A program made the position numbers and the translations under genes. Below are positions 32,254 through 41,676 of a stretch of 64,000 nt of DNA, one piece after another. The notes beneath the pieces were generated by a model, which was not told where the DNA came from, did not search any database, and saw nothing but the letters and a program-made list of their open reading frames with translations. Within the stretch, counting starts at the first letter, position 1. Each line of letters starts with the position of its first letter. This DNA is from Spartobacteria bacterium (GTDB lineage Bacteria; Verrucomicrobiota; Verrucomicrobiia; Chthoniobacterales; UBA10450), in contig PLCM01000035.1 of assembly GCA_003134765.1 (NCBI GenBank), positions 1 to 64,000 of the forward strand, read 5' to 3'.

Positions 32254-32522
32254 ACTCCGCTGAAACCGCTCCACGTTTGAAGGAAACACCGGCTCGCGCC
32301 TATTATCGCGCTCACGTCGGCAAGCTCATGATTATCGAACCAAAAGCGGGCAGGGAACTTTCCGCCGGAGATTTTTTCCACCTCGACGATGTCGGAACGC
32401 ACCCGACGGGGTTGCTCGTCACCGGTATTTTCCAGAACGACCGTCGCAATCACATGATGGCGTCAATTGTGCGGGACGCGACCGAAGAAGAGACCGCGTG
32501 GCACGGCAAGTCCGGGCAATGA
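32250..32522 (+). CDS. Hypothetical protein
   Basis: A 90-residue soluble protein overlapping the previous frame by 4 bp. It contains YRAHVGKLMIIEPKAGRELS, then FFHLDDVGTHPTGLLVTGIFQNDRR, and an acidic end (VRDATEEETAWHGKSGQ). The steady base composition and codon-like third-position GC suggest a true gene. No known domain is recognised. The FmdB-like gene follows 23 bp later, so the three small genes may form one unit. Confidence 0.55.
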   Translation: MNSAETAPRLKETPARAYYRAHVGKLMIIEPKAGRELSAGDFFHLDDVGTHPTGLLVTGIFQNDRRNHMMASIVRDATEEETAWHGKSGQ

Positions 32523-32545
32523 CAGCTCCTTTTTGATTCGTTCCG

Positions 32546-32761
32546 ATGCCAACCTACGTCTACGAAACCACCGATCCGGCGCAGCCGGTGCGGCGCTTTG
32601 AAGTAAAACAACGCTTCGCGGAAAAGCCGCTTTTGATCGACCCCGAAACGGGGCAACTGGTTCGCCGCGTCATCACCGGTGGTTACGGTATTGTGGTGCG
32701 GGGCGGCTCCGTCGGCCCTTCCGTGGGATCGTGCGGCTCCCATAGCGAGATCGCCGAATAG
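32546..32761 (+). CDS. FmdB-like small protein lacking the zinc-ribbon cysteines
   Basis: A 71-residue protein whose start (PTYVYETTDPAQPVRRFEVKQRF, EKPLLIDPETGQLVRRVITGG) follows the FmdB/zinc-ribbon family line by line (PTYxYxC...F...HPETGxPVRRVIxGG). In FmdB proteins the motif CxxC follows YxY and a second CxxC precedes HP; here both pairs are replaced. Only one Cys remains (VGSCGSHS near the end). The fold may be kept without zinc. The role of the family is unknown. Confidence 0.7.
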   Translation: MPTYVYETTDPAQPVRRFEVKQRFAEKPLLIDPETGQLVRRVITGGYGIVVRGGSVGPSVGSCGSHSEIAE

Positions 32762-32796
32762 TTTCTCAGCCTGGGCTTCCAGCCCCCGTTCTCCAC

Positions 32797-32824
32797 CCTG
32801 ATCCCTGATCCCTGATCCCTGGTC
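32797..32824. repeat. Heptanucleotide tandem repeat CCTGATC x4
   Basis: Three exact copies of CCTGATC followed by CCTGGTC. It is one of several heptamer families filling the spacers of this region. Confidence 0.85.
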
Positions 32825-32904
32825 ACTTGCCCTTGCTTCGGAATCCACACGCGCATTTGCCCCCCGTGTTCCGAATTAGGAGAAAAGGGAAGGAGTCACA
32901 GGGA

Positions 32905-34674
32905 ATGATTTCAGCACGTTGGTTTGTGAAGTTTTTGACGGCTCTCGGGGGTCTTTCGCTCGTCGGCAGCGCTGCCTTCGCGCAACAAGCACCACCCGCC
33001 TTCTCCCAGATCGTCCTCTTCGGCGACAGCCTCTCCGACACCGGAAACGTCCGGGTTCGAACTAATTCGAAGAGCGGCGGCGTGGTCGATTATCCGAGCC
33101 ACACCTTCAATTACGACAACGGCCGCTTCACCAACGACACCGCCACGGATCCCTCCTCCAACACTTACCTCGGCGTTTGGCACGAACAGCTCGCGCGCAC
33201 CTTTCTCGGGATCCAGCCCGCGACCTTCAGTCTCGGCGGCGGGCTCAATTACGCTTTCGGCGGCGCCACCACCATGGACGGCACTCACCAGGAGACCGCC
33301 GTCACGGCTCCATTTTACGGCGACGTAACCATTACGATTGATGACATGGGGAAACAGATGGACGACTACCTCGGCTCGAAGGTCGTGGATCCAAACGCGC
33401 TTTATATCGTTTGGGGTGGCAGCAATGATCTGCGTAATGACGACAGCGCGGCGAACGTCACCGCTGCCGCCGCGCGCGCCACAGCCCTCGTCAGCCGGCT
33501 CGCCAACGCGGGCGCGAAATACATCCTGGTGCCGAACGTGGCGCCGATCGGCGACGTTCCGAGGTACTCCGGCGATCCTGCCAAGGTCGCCTCGGCGAAT
33601 AAGGCGGCGGCGGCTTATCGCGGCGAGCTCGACGCCGATCTGACCGCGCTCCAAAGCAGCCTCGCGACGCAAGGCCTGACTCCCACGATTTATCGCGTCG
33701 ACGCCTGGGCTGATGCGGTTCGCGTTTTTAGCAACGGCCCCAGGTTTGGTTTCACGAACATCACAAACTCCGCCCAGGGCGCCAGTGTGAATCCCGACCA
33801 ATACGCCTTCTGGGATGATGTTCATCCCACCACCGCCGGCCATTTTCGCATCGCCAAAACCGCTTTCGACGCAATTACCGGTCCGGTGCCTGCGCCTTCC
33901 AAGGCCTTGAACATTTCCACCCGCGTTTTCGTCGACACCGGCGAACGTGTTTGCATCGCCGGGTTCATTGTCACCGGCGATATCGCCAAAAAAGTCCTCA
34001 TCCGCGGCCTTGGTCCGTCGCTCGCCGCGAACGGTGTGCCCACCCCGCTGGCGAATCCCACCCTCACTTTGTTCGATAACGGCGGAAACGTGATCAAGAC
34101 CAATGATGATTGGAAGAACTCGCCCGATGCCGCGGAAATCATGAACACCGGCATCGCTCCAACGAACGATCTCGAATCGGCTATCATCGCTACGCTCGCG
34201 CCCGGTCAGTACACCGCCCAGCTCGCCGGCAAAAACAACGGCACCGGTAACGGTGTTGTCGAAGTTTACGATCTTCAGCAGAGCGCTAACGCCACGCTCG
34301 CCAACCTCAGCACTCGGGGATTTGTCGGCACCGGCGACAACGTGTTGATTGGCGGCGTCATCATCGGCAGCGGCGACAGTCCGATCATGGTCTTCCGCGC
34401 CCTGGGACCGTCGCTCGCCTCCTTCGGCGTCGCGAACCCGCTTCTCGATCCCACCCTCGGGTTGTTCGACGGAAACGGCACCCTGATCGCTTCAGACGAC
34501 GATTGGAAAATTCCGCAGATCCAGGCCGTCCAAGCCGTGAACCTCGCTCCTCCCGATAGCCGCGAGTCCGCCATCGTCTCCGCTTTCCTCAGTCCGGGGA
34601 ATTACACCGCCATCGTCCGCGGAAAGAATAATTCGACCGGAGTCGCCCTGGTCGAAGCCTACCGCGTCCCCTGA
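32905..34674 (+). CDS. Secreted SGNH/GDSL hydrolase with two C-terminal repeat domains (paralogue 1)
   Basis: A 589-residue exported enzyme. A signal peptide (VKFLTALGGLSLVGSAAFA) precedes the SGNH hydrolase domain, whose block I is QIVLFGDSLSDTGNVR (nucleophile Ser), block III YIVWGGSNDL (Asn) and block V AFWDDVHPTTAGH (Asp/His). This layout is that of secreted lipase/esterase or phospholipase/haemolysin-type GDSL enzymes, without the autotransporter barrel. From about residue 330 to the end there are two tandem beta-rich repeats of about 125 residues, each with GDxxKKVLIRGLGPSLAxxG or SPIMVFRALGPSLASFG, then NPTLxLFDxxG, DDWK and SAIVSAFLSPGNYTAIVRG. The ATG at 32905 has AGGAG upstream; an earlier ATG adds only polar sequence. 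A paralogue is at 50652-52442. Confidence 0.9.
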   Translation: MISARWFVKFLTALGGLSLVGSAAFAQQAPPAFSQIVLFGDSLSDTGNVRVRTNSKSGGVVDYPSHTFNYDNGRFTNDTATDPSSNTYLGVWHEQLARTFLGIQPATFSLGGGLNYAFGGATTMDGTHQETAVTAPFYGDVTITIDDMGKQMDDYLGSKVVDPNALYIVWGGSNDLRNDDSAANVTAAAARATALVSRLANAGAKYILVPNVAPIGDVPRYSGDPAKVASANKAAAAYRGELDADLTALQSSLATQGLTPTIYRVDAWADAVRVFSNGPRFGFTNITNSAQGASVNPDQYAFWDDVHPTTAGHFRIAKTAFDAITGPVPAPSKALNISTRVFVDTGERVCIAGFIVTGDIAKKVLIRGLGPSLAANGVPTPLANPTLTLFDNGGNVIKTNDDWKNSPDAAEIMNTGIAPTNDLESAIIATLAPGQYTAQLAGKNNGTGNGVVEVYDLQQSANATLANLSTRGFVGTGDNVLIGGVIIGSGDSPIMVFRALGPSLASFGVANPLLDPTLGLFDGNGTLIASDDDWKIPQIQAVQAVNLAPPDSRESAIVSAFLSPGNYTAIVRGKNNSTGVALVEAYRVP

Positions 34675-34798
34675 TAGGAGCAGTGACATGTGACGAGTGA
34701 CATGCACTCTGTCTCCCTTTTCCGCCAACTCGTTACTCGTCACTGGCTTCGTCAGATAAACCCATGTGCCGGGAGGAGCGCGCCCGAATCAGAGGTGT

Positions 34799-35083
34799 AT
34801 GATCAAAAACAAACTTCTGCTCGTCGCCATCGTTGTGGCGAGCATCCTCTTGCCGGCCGCGGTTCGCGCGCAAGGCATCCAAATCGAAATCGGTGACCGG
34901 CCATTCTACAACCATGGCCCTCGCTACTGGGCGGGTGACTCCGAAATGATTTGGGTCCCCGGACACATGTCCACCTACGGACATCATTGGATTCACGGCC
35001 ATTACATTCGCGACAACCATCGCCGGCATGATGATCGCCAGGACGATCGTCGGAACGACTTTCGCGACGAATCCCGCCGCTAA
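34799..35083 (+). CDS. Small exported His/Arg/Asp-rich protein
   Basis: A 94-residue protein. Residues 4-24 form a signal peptide (KLLLVAIVVASILLPAAVRAQG). The mature part is short: IQIEIGDRPFYNHGPRYWAGDSEMIWVPGHM, then HWIHGHYIRDNH and a charged tail of DDR/NDFR units. The W-x-P-G-H and histidine pairs recall the YXWGXW-type small secreted proteins, but no function is known. The ATG at 34799 is preferred over the earlier 34766 start because it begins the signal peptide. A strong terminator follows 25 bp after the stop. Confidence 0.75.
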   Translation: MIKNKLLLVAIVVASILLPAAVRAQGIQIEIGDRPFYNHGPRYWAGDSEMIWVPGHMSTYGHHWIHGHYIRDNHRRHDDRQDDRRNDFRDESRR

Positions 35084-35107
35084 TTCAGGCAACTAACGCA
35101 GTTCAGG

Positions 35108-35139
35108 AACGCCGGCCCGCGGGCCGGCGTTTTCTTTTT
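35108..35139 (+). terminator. Rho-independent terminator
   Basis: AACGCCGGCCCG and CGGGCCGGCGTT form a perfect 12-bp stem with no loop base between the arms, followed by TTTCTTTTT. It ends the transcript of the small exported protein. Confidence 0.88.
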
Positions 35140-35177
35140 ACTCGTACGGCAGCGACCCGGTATCTGATGTTTGCTTC

Positions 35178-35232
35178 ATTCCGCATTCCGCATTCCGCAT
35201 TCAGCGTTCCGACTTCTGCCTTCCGTCTCCCC
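35178..35232. repeat. CATTCCG heptamer tract
   Basis: Three exact units CATTCCG (preceded by a partial one) then drift in steps of 7 bp (CATTCAG, CGTTCCG, ACTTCTG, CCTTCCG). The periodicity is kept while the sequence diverges. Confidence 0.75.
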
Positions 35233-35255
35233 AACTGCTCACTAGTCACCTGTCA

Positions 35256-35780
35256 CTATTTCTTCACCTTGATCGACCCGATGATCCCCTGAAGCTCTTT
35301 CATCGCGTCGTCCGGTGCATTATTGTCGTAATCGGCATAGACGATCCCCACCTTGTCCGCGCCCGCCGAGAATATGGCCACGCGGAATTGCACCTTGGTG
35401 CCCGCGCGCTTATCGACGCCGCTTCCCTTCACGACGATGATCGAAGTTCCATTGACATCGATCGTGGTCTGGGTGCTGCCGGGATCAACGCTCTTCATCG
35501 CGTCCTTCAGGGTTGTCTCCATGTCTTTGGCGAGTGCCTGCTCCGCGTCTTTGTCCGACGTTTTCGTCATCCAGGCACTGAGATATGCAGCGTTGTTGGG
35601 CGCGGTCGCCTCCACGCTTTCATCTCCGGTGTTCGCCTTCGGCTTCCAGGTCGACGGCACCTCGAAGGTGTAGGCAGCATTCGCTGCGGTTGGCACCGAC
35701 ATTGTATCGGCGCGTGCCGGCAAGGCGAAAGCGAGTGCGGCAGCGACGAGTGTGAACTGAGCGATTCTTGTGGTTTTCAT
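35256..35780 (-). CDS. Exported protein of unknown function
   Basis: A 174-residue protein with a signal peptide (FTLVAAALAFALPARADT). The mature part has AAYTFEVPSTWKPKANTGDESVEATAP, YLSAWMTKTSDKDAEQALAKDME, TTIDVNGTSIIVVKGSGVDKRAG and VQFRVAIFSAGADKVGIVYADYD, a pattern like the PsbP/DcrB-fold proteins that begin with a short GFSFxxPxxW block. The assignment to that fold is a guess. It appears to be a single-gene unit facing the M1 peptidase gene. Confidence 0.75.
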   Translation of the reverse strand: MKTTRIAQFTLVAAALAFALPARADTMSVPTAANAAYTFEVPSTWKPKANTGDESVEATAPNNAAYLSAWMTKTSDKDAEQALAKDMETTLKDAMKSVDPGSTQTTIDVNGTSIIVVKGSGVDKRAGTKVQFRVAIFSAGADKVGIVYADYDNNAPDDAMKELQGIIGSIKVKK

Positions 35781-35938
35781 TTTTTTGGGTTTGCGGTTCT
35801 ACCTCGCAACCTGACTGCCGGATCATCCCGGCACAAGAACGATCTGCTTGCTCGTTCGTCCTGCGATCTCTGAGAATGACCGGCATGGCGTCTGCATTCG
35901 GCGTTGGACGTTCGACGCCGGACGTTGAACGTTAGCCC

Positions 35939-38593
35939 ATGCGCCTGCTTTCCTTTTCGCTCTGCGTTGCTGCCGTCTTTCTAATTGCTGCGTTTTTTGG
36001 TTGCCGGCCGTCTAAGCAACAACCGCAACAACAGGCATCGGGCCCGGAGGCGCCCACCCAACTTCCGCGCACCGCTCGCCCTTTGCGGTACTCGATCGCG
36101 GTCGTGCCCGACGCGCCTAATCTCCGCTTCTCCGGTTCAGTGGTCGCCGACGTGGAGGTTCTTCAAGCAACCGACAGTGTCACGTTGAACGCCGCGGAAC
36201 TCGAGTTCCAATCGGTCGTGCTTACCGACAGCGCGAACAAAAACTCGGACGGCCGAGCCTCGCTCAATGCGGCTAACCAGACGGCCACCTTCCAGTTCCC
36301 CTCGAGCGTGTCTCCGGGACGCTACCGGCTGGCCATCAATTATACCGGTAAGATTAACCGGCACGCGACCGGCCTTTTCGCTTTGGATTACGATGCGCCG
36401 GAAGGCCGAAAGCGCGCGCTCTTTACCCAATTCGAAGCGTCCGATGCGCGCCGCTTTTTTCCCTGCTGGGATGAGCCGAGCTTCCGCGCCCCCATTGATC
36501 TCCGCGTGACCGTGCCCGCTGGACAAACCGCGGTCGGGAACATGCCGCAATCCTCGCGCGCGGAGAAACCGGATGGCGCCAGCGAGATCACTTTTGCCAC
36601 CACTCCGTCGATGTCGAGTTACCTCCTCTTCCTTGCCGTCGGCGAATTCGATCGCATCACCACCACCGTTGCGGGCACCGAGGTCGGTGTCGTGACCAAG
36701 AAAGGTGATGGCGAAAAAGGCCGGTGGGCGCTTGAAGGGGCCGCGCAGATCCTACCCTACTACAACGACTATTTTGGCGTGCCTTACCCGCTCCCGAAGC
36801 TCGACAATATCGCCGGGCCTGGGAGCAGCCAGTTCTTTGGCGCAATGGAAAATTGGGGCGCCATCTTTTCCTTCGAAAGCATTCTCCTGAACGATCCGGC
36901 GATCACGAGCGAAGAGCGGCGCCAAGGCATCTTCAAAGTCGCCGCGCACGAGATGGCACATCAATGGTTTGGCGATCTCGTCACGATGGTGTGGTGGAAC
37001 GACCTCTGGTTGAACGAAGGCTTTGCCTCCTGGATGGGAAACAAAGCGACCACCGTGGTCCATCCCGAGTGGGACCCAACCCTCGAGCGGGTCGGCAGTC
37101 GGGAATCCGCGATGAACCTTGATTCCGTTTCCACCAGCCACCCCGTGGTCCAGAACATCGTAACCGTGGAACAAATGAGTCAGGCTTTTGACGCCATCAC
37201 CTACAGCAAAGGTGCCGCTGTGCTCACGATGCTGGAGGATTATGTCGGCGAAGATATCTGGCGGCAGGGCGTTCGCGATTACATCGCGACCTATCGCTTC
37301 AAGAATACGGTCACCGATAATCTTTGGGATGCGGTCGAGCACGCAGCCGGCAATCCCGTCACGGCGATTGCCCACGACTTCACCCTCCAGCCCGGCGTTC
37401 CGCTGATCCGGGTTGAAAGCGCCGAATGCATCGACGGCAACACGAAGGTCACGTTGCGCCAGGAAGAATTCAGCCGGGACAATCCGAAGAAACAGCCGTT
37501 GAGCTGGCGCGTTCCTGTGATCGCTTCGACTCTTGGCGGAACCGAAACAAGAACTCTCGTCACCGGCGGCAGCGGCAGCCTCACCGTGCCCGGCTGCGAA
37601 GCGCTCATCATCAACAGCGGCCAGACTGGATATTACCGGACCCTTTATCCGCCCGCCTTGTTCGACCGGTTGAAAGCATCTTATGCGAAACTAAAGCCGG
37701 TCGATCAGATCGGATTGCTGGCGGACAATTGGGGCCTCGGCCTGGCCGGTTACGAATCCGCTTCCACCGCGCTCGATCTCCTCGATGCGATTCCCGCCGA
37801 GGCCAACACCCAACTCTGGTCGCGCGCCATCCGGATCCTCATTGAGATCCATGACGATTACGAAGGCGACGCGGCGGGCCAGGAACGCCTGAATCATTAC
37901 GCTTCCGCGAAACTCGGTCCGGTTTTGAAACGCCTTACCTGGGCCGCGATCGCAGATGAGAAACCGAACGACGCTATCCTGCGCGCCGAACTGATCAGCG
38001 CGCTCGGTGAATTCGGCGACCCCGAAGTCGTCGCGGAAGCGAATCGCCGTTACAGCACCAGCGATCCCTCGGCGATCAGCGGGCCGCTCCGCACTTCGAT
38101 TTTGGAGGTTGTCGCGCGGCACGCCGATGCCGCCGGCTGGGAACGTCTCCACACTCAGGCCCAGGAGGAAAAGAGCCCTCTGGTTCGTAACGAGTTCTAC
38201 CGACTGCTCGGTGCCGCGCGCGACAAGACTCTGGCGCAACGCGCGCTCGATCTCGCCCTTACCGAAGAACCCGGGACTACGCGGAGCAGCCAGATCATTG
38301 GCGCCGTGGCCCAGGTCAATCCCGATCTGGCCTTCGCCTTCGCCATCAAGAACCGCGAGAAAGTCGAGAGCTTCGTGGACGTTTCTTCGCGGTCACGCTT
38401 TCTGCCGCGCCTCGCCAGCCGCTCCGCCGACCCGTCCACGATCGCCGGGCTCGAGGACTACGCGCAGCACTACATGACCCCTAAATCCCGTAAGGCCGCC
38501 GATGTCACCATCGCCCAGATCCGCGACCGCATCCGCGTCCGCCAAACCCGTCTCCCCGACGTCACCCAGTGGCTCACCACTCACGCTTCCTGA
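35939..38593 (+). CDS. M1 family aminopeptidase, lipoprotein
   Basis: An 884-residue zinc aminopeptidase with a lipoprotein signal (LIAAFFGC, acylated Cys22), so it is expected at the outer or inner membrane. The N-terminal beta domain holds YTGKINRHATGLFALDYDAPEGRKRALFTQFEASDAR and WDEPSFRAPIDL. The exopeptidase motif GAMEN is at 301-305. The zinc site is HEMAH at 337-341 with the third ligand Glu360 (LNEGFASW). The transition-state Tyr falls in FDAITYSKGAAVLTMLEDYVG. The C-terminal half is an ERAP1-like helical domain. Known members cleave N-terminal residues from peptides. It is transcribed alone. Confidence 0.95.
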   Translation: MRLLSFSLCVAAVFLIAAFFGCRPSKQQPQQQASGPEAPTQLPRTARPLRYSIAVVPDAPNLRFSGSVVADVEVLQATDSVTLNAAELEFQSVVLTDSANKNSDGRASLNAANQTATFQFPSSVSPGRYRLAINYTGKINRHATGLFALDYDAPEGRKRALFTQFEASDARRFFPCWDEPSFRAPIDLRVTVPAGQTAVGNMPQSSRAEKPDGASEITFATTPSMSSYLLFLAVGEFDRITTTVAGTEVGVVTKKGDGEKGRWALEGAAQILPYYNDYFGVPYPLPKLDNIAGPGSSQFFGAMENWGAIFSFESILLNDPAITSEERRQGIFKVAAHEMAHQWFGDLVTMVWWNDLWLNEGFASWMGNKATTVVHPEWDPTLERVGSRESAMNLDSVSTSHPVVQNIVTVEQMSQAFDAITYSKGAAVLTMLEDYVGEDIWRQGVRDYIATYRFKNTVTDNLWDAVEHAAGNPVTAIAHDFTLQPGVPLIRVESAECIDGNTKVTLRQEEFSRDNPKKQPLSWRVPVIASTLGGTETRTLVTGGSGSLTVPGCEALIINSGQTGYYRTLYPPALFDRLKASYAKLKPVDQIGLLADNWGLGLAGYESASTALDLLDAIPAEANTQLWSRAIRILIEIHDDYEGDAAGQERLNHYASAKLGPVLKRLTWAAIADEKPNDAILRAELISALGEFGDPEVVAEANRRYSTSDPSAISGPLRTSILEVVARHADAAGWERLHTQAQEEKSPLVRNEFYRLLGAARDKTLAQRALDLALTEEPGTTRSSQIIGAVAQVNPDLAFAFAIKNREKVESFVDVSSRSRFLPRLASRSADPSTIAGLEDYAQHYMTPKSRKAADVTIAQIRDRIRVRQTRLPDVTQWLTTHAS

Positions 38594-38765
38594 AGTTCGA
38601 AAAATGGTAGGGACGCTCCGTTTCCTCTGTGCTCCGGATTCCCAATTCCCCATTCGGCGTTCCGTTTTCGTTCCCCGCCCCCTGATAACCAATAACCAAT
38701 AACCAATAACCAAAAACCCGCCGCGTCGCGGCGCCCCCGCAACTCCGCAGGCGAATTCTGGTTCA
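38594..38765. repeat. Spacer with AATAACC heptamers
   Basis: AACCAATAACCAATAACCAA at about 38689-38717 is four copies of the 7-bp unit AATAACC. A half-copy of the GGTAGGGACG palindrome lies at 38606. Confidence 0.7.
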
Positions 38766-40253
38766 ATGCCCGTGCTTACTTCTCTTTCGCCCGGCAGCTG
38801 GAACTACGCGACCGCCGCGCATTTGCTAAACCGCGCCGCGTTCGGTGGCACGCCCGAAGAAATCGAAGCAGCCCGCGCAAAAGGTCTGGCCAGGGTGGTC
38901 CGCGAGCTGGTCGACGCCAACGCCGAGAGCCCGCCCGCTCCGGCCTGGGCCCAGCCGCGAAATATTCGCGAGATCCGCATGGCGATTCGCGAGGAGAAGA
39001 ACGAGCCCGAAGGACGTAACGAGAAGAGGCGCGAGTTTCGCCAAATGGAAGGCGAGAACATCCTCGATCTGCGTCGCTGGTGGCTGGGCCAGATGATGAC
39101 GACGCCCGCGCCTCTGGTCGAAAAGATGACGCTTTTCTGGCACGGCCACTTCGCCACCAGCGTCGAGAAAGTAAACGACGGCTACTGGATGTGGCGGCAG
39201 AACGATACCCTCCGCCGGCACGCGCTCGGAAATTTTGCCGCGCTCACGAAGGAGATCTCGCGCGACCCCGCGATGATGATCTACCTCGATTTGCAACAGA
39301 GCCGGAAGGAGCACCCGAATGAAAATTGGGCGCGAGAATTGATGGAGCTTTTCACCGTCGGGATAGGTCATTATTCCGAGCCGGACATTCGCGAATCGGC
39401 GCGCGCCTTCACCGGTTATCGGCTCGATCTGACGAACCAGCAATTTCGGTTCGCTCCCCGGCAGGCCGATGTCGACCCCAAAACGTTCATGGGAAAAACA
39501 GGGCCCTGGGGCGGCGACGACATCATCGATATCCTGATGAAACAACCGGCGTGTGCGCAGTTTCTCGCCCGGAAACTCTGGCGCTTCTTCGCGGAGGACG
39601 ATCCCTCCGCGCAAATCGTCGAAGCGGTCGCCGCCCGCATTCGCGAGCACAATTTCGAGATGCGCCCGGTCCTGAGCGAGATCTTCAGCTCGAAAGAATT
39701 TTTTTCCACCGCAGCCATGGGCAATCAGATCAAGAGCCCCGTTCAATTTCTGATTCAGACCACCCGGCTGCTCGCCACCGACCCGCCCGCCGCGCCGGTG
39801 GCGCAAAATGCCATGCGGCAAATGGGCCAGATTCTTTTCGCGCCGCCTAATGTGAAAGGCTGGGATGGCGGCAAGGCGTGGGTGAGCACATCGACGCTCC
39901 TCTTCCGTTACAATTTCGCGAACTATCTTATCAACGGCGACGCGATGCGGCCGACCGCCGATCCGTCAAAACCGAAGGGCGCCGATCTCGGATTTCGCCG
40001 CGGCCCGCTTCTCGCCAATATTCCGCCGCGCTCTCCGATTGACGTTGGCAAAGTTATCCCATCAGAACTGCGCGGGAAACCAGCCGAGCTCGTGGCCCAT
40101 CTTAGCACGCGCCTCTTCCAGACGGCCGTTCCCGAAAAGGAACGCGAGGCTTTCCTCCAATACTTAAGAGCGCGAGAGCCGGATACCGGCGACGCCACCA
40201 TGCGCGGATTACTTCATCTCATGATGAGCACACCACAGTTCCAACTCGCCTGA
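38766..40253 (+). CDS. DUF1800 domain-containing protein
   Basis: A 495-residue protein whose start AAHLLNRAAFGGTPEEIEAARAKGLARVVRELVD is the DUF1800 signature. Further blocks are LDLRRWWLGQMMTTPAPLVEKMTLFWHGHFATS, RRHALGNFAALTKEISRDPAMMIYLD and PNENWARELMELFTVGIGHYSEPDIRESARAFTG. The family function is not established; DUF1800 genes are almost always next to DUF1501 genes, as here (9 bp gap), and are abundant in Planctomycetes and Verrucomicrobia. No signal peptide is seen. Confidence 0.93.
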   Translation: MPVLTSLSPGSWNYATAAHLLNRAAFGGTPEEIEAARAKGLARVVRELVDANAESPPAPAWAQPRNIREIRMAIREEKNEPEGRNEKRREFRQMEGENILDLRRWWLGQMMTTPAPLVEKMTLFWHGHFATSVEKVNDGYWMWRQNDTLRRHALGNFAALTKEISRDPAMMIYLDLQQSRKEHPNENWARELMELFTVGIGHYSEPDIRESARAFTGYRLDLTNQQFRFAPRQADVDPKTFMGKTGPWGGDDIIDILMKQPACAQFLARKLWRFFAEDDPSAQIVEAVAARIREHNFEMRPVLSEIFSSKEFFSTAAMGNQIKSPVQFLIQTTRLLATDPPAAPVAQNAMRQMGQILFAPPNVKGWDGGKAWVSTSTLLFRYNFANYLINGDAMRPTADPSKPKGADLGFRRGPLLANIPPRSPIDVGKVIPSELRGKPAELVAHLSTRLFQTAVPEKEREAFLQYLRAREPDTGDATMRGLLHLMMSTPQFQLA

Positions 40254-40262
40254 CGAATCGCC

Positions 40263-41594
40263 ATGGATCCCACTCTTTACACTCGCCGCCAATTTCTTCG
40301 CACCTCGATGCTCGGCGCCGCCGCCTCGTGGACGCTCCCTCTTTTCCTGGAGAGGACTTTTTTCACCCTCGACGCCATGGCCGCGGAAGCCGCTACCCAG
40401 ACGGTCACCGGCAAGGACGGAACCATCCTCGTCGTCCTCCAGATGGCCGGTGGCAACGATGGCTTGAACATGGTCGTGCCGTTCGCCGATGACGCCTACT
40501 ACCGTTCCCGGCCCAGACTCGGAATTCCCGCCGATCAAATCCTGAAGCTCGATTCCTACGCCGGCTTCAACCCGAAGCTCGCCGGTTTGAAATCGCTTTT
40601 TGACGAAGGCCATCTCTCTGTCATCCAGGGCGTCGGTTATCCGAATCCGAACCGCTCCCATTTCCGCTCCACCGAAATCTGGCAGACCGCTTCCGACTCC
40701 GACCGGAACGAAAACGAAGGATGGCTCGGGAGATATTTCGATAGCTGCTGCTCGGGTGCGGATCCCACCGTCGGCGTTGCGATCGGCGACCAAATGCCCC
40801 AGGCCTTCGCTGCCCGCACACCCACTGGCATTACCTTTTCAAAGCCGGAACAATTTCGCTGGGTGCCGTCCGAGAAAAGAAGCGGCCCGATGAGCGCGGA
40901 GGAAACATTCTTCCGGCAATTGAACGGCGCGGACGACGAAGACGCCGCTCCGCCGGCCGCGAATGACGGCGGCTCCATCAGCGCGATCCCCGGCAGCACA
41001 AAAGCGAATCAGAGCGCCGTCGATTTTCTCCAGCGCACCGCTCTCGATGCGCAGCTCAGCTCCGACAAGATTCTGGCTATCGCGCGCAAATACAAAGCGA
41101 ACATGCCCTATCCGCCGGGCCAGCTGGCCGCGAGCTTGAGCCTCATCGCGCGCATGATCGCGGGAGGTCTGCCGACCCGGGTCTATTATGTGAGCCAGGG
41201 CGGATTCGATACGCACGCCGGCCAGCTCGGAACGCACGACCGGCTCATGACCGAGCTGAACGCAGCCCTCAGCGCATTTGTCGCCGACCTGAAAGAGCAG
41301 GGGAATTTCAATCGCGTTCTGCTCATGACATTCAGCGAATTCGGCCGGCGGGTCGCCGAGAATGCAAATGGCGGCACCGATCATGGAGCTGCGGCTCCCA
41401 TGTTCGTTCTGGGGGGCGCGGTCAAACCGGGTTTGTTTGGAAAATATCCGAGCCTGAGCGATCTCGATCACGGCGACCTGAAATTCAACACCGACTTCCG
41501 CAGCGTTTACGGAACGATCCTGGACCGCTGGCTAAAAGCTCCCAGCGAGCTCATCCTCGGCCACAAATTTTCCTCTCTCCCACTGATTGGCTGA
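40263..41594 (+). CDS. DUF1501 domain-containing protein (sulfatase-like fold), Tat-exported
   Basis: A 443-residue protein. The N-terminus has a twin-arginine signal (TRRQFLRTSMLGAAASWTLPLFL). The mature domain begins TILVVLQMAGGNDGLNMVVPFADDAYYRSRP, then KSLFDEGHLSVIQGVGYPNPNRSHFRS, VYYVSQGGFDTHAGQLGTHDRL and LLMTFSEFGRRVAENANGGTDHGAAAPM, all DUF1501 blocks. The TDHG and FDTH motifs resemble metal-binding sites of the alkaline-phosphatase/sulfatase superfamily, but activity is unproven. It forms a two-gene operon with the DUF1800 gene. Confidence 0.93.
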   Translation: MDPTLYTRRQFLRTSMLGAAASWTLPLFLERTFFTLDAMAAEAATQTVTGKDGTILVVLQMAGGNDGLNMVVPFADDAYYRSRPRLGIPADQILKLDSYAGFNPKLAGLKSLFDEGHLSVIQGVGYPNPNRSHFRSTEIWQTASDSDRNENEGWLGRYFDSCCSGADPTVGVAIGDQMPQAFAARTPTGITFSKPEQFRWVPSEKRSGPMSAEETFFRQLNGADDEDAAPPAANDGGSISAIPGSTKANQSAVDFLQRTALDAQLSSDKILAIARKYKANMPYPPGQLAASLSLIARMIAGGLPTRVYYVSQGGFDTHAGQLGTHDRLMTELNAALSAFVADLKEQGNFNRVLLMTFSEFGRRVAENANGGTDHGAAAPMFVLGGAVKPGLFGKYPSLSDLDHGDLKFNTDFRSVYGTILDRWLKAPSELILGHKFSSLPLIG

Positions 41595-41648
41595 TCCCGG
41601 CATCTCGCGCTCGTCTCCTTTTCCCATTCGCGATCCTTTCGTTCCGCT

Positions 41649-41668
41649 AATAACCAATAACCAATAAC
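41649..41668. repeat. AATAACC heptamers 3' of the Rieske remnant
   Basis: AATAACCAATAACCAATAAC is nearly three 7-bp units. A second tract with drifted units (CAATAACGGATAACGAATAAC) lies at 41915-41935, so the Rieske fragment is bracketed by this repeat. Confidence 0.75.
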
Positions 41669-41676
41669 TCGGCGCT

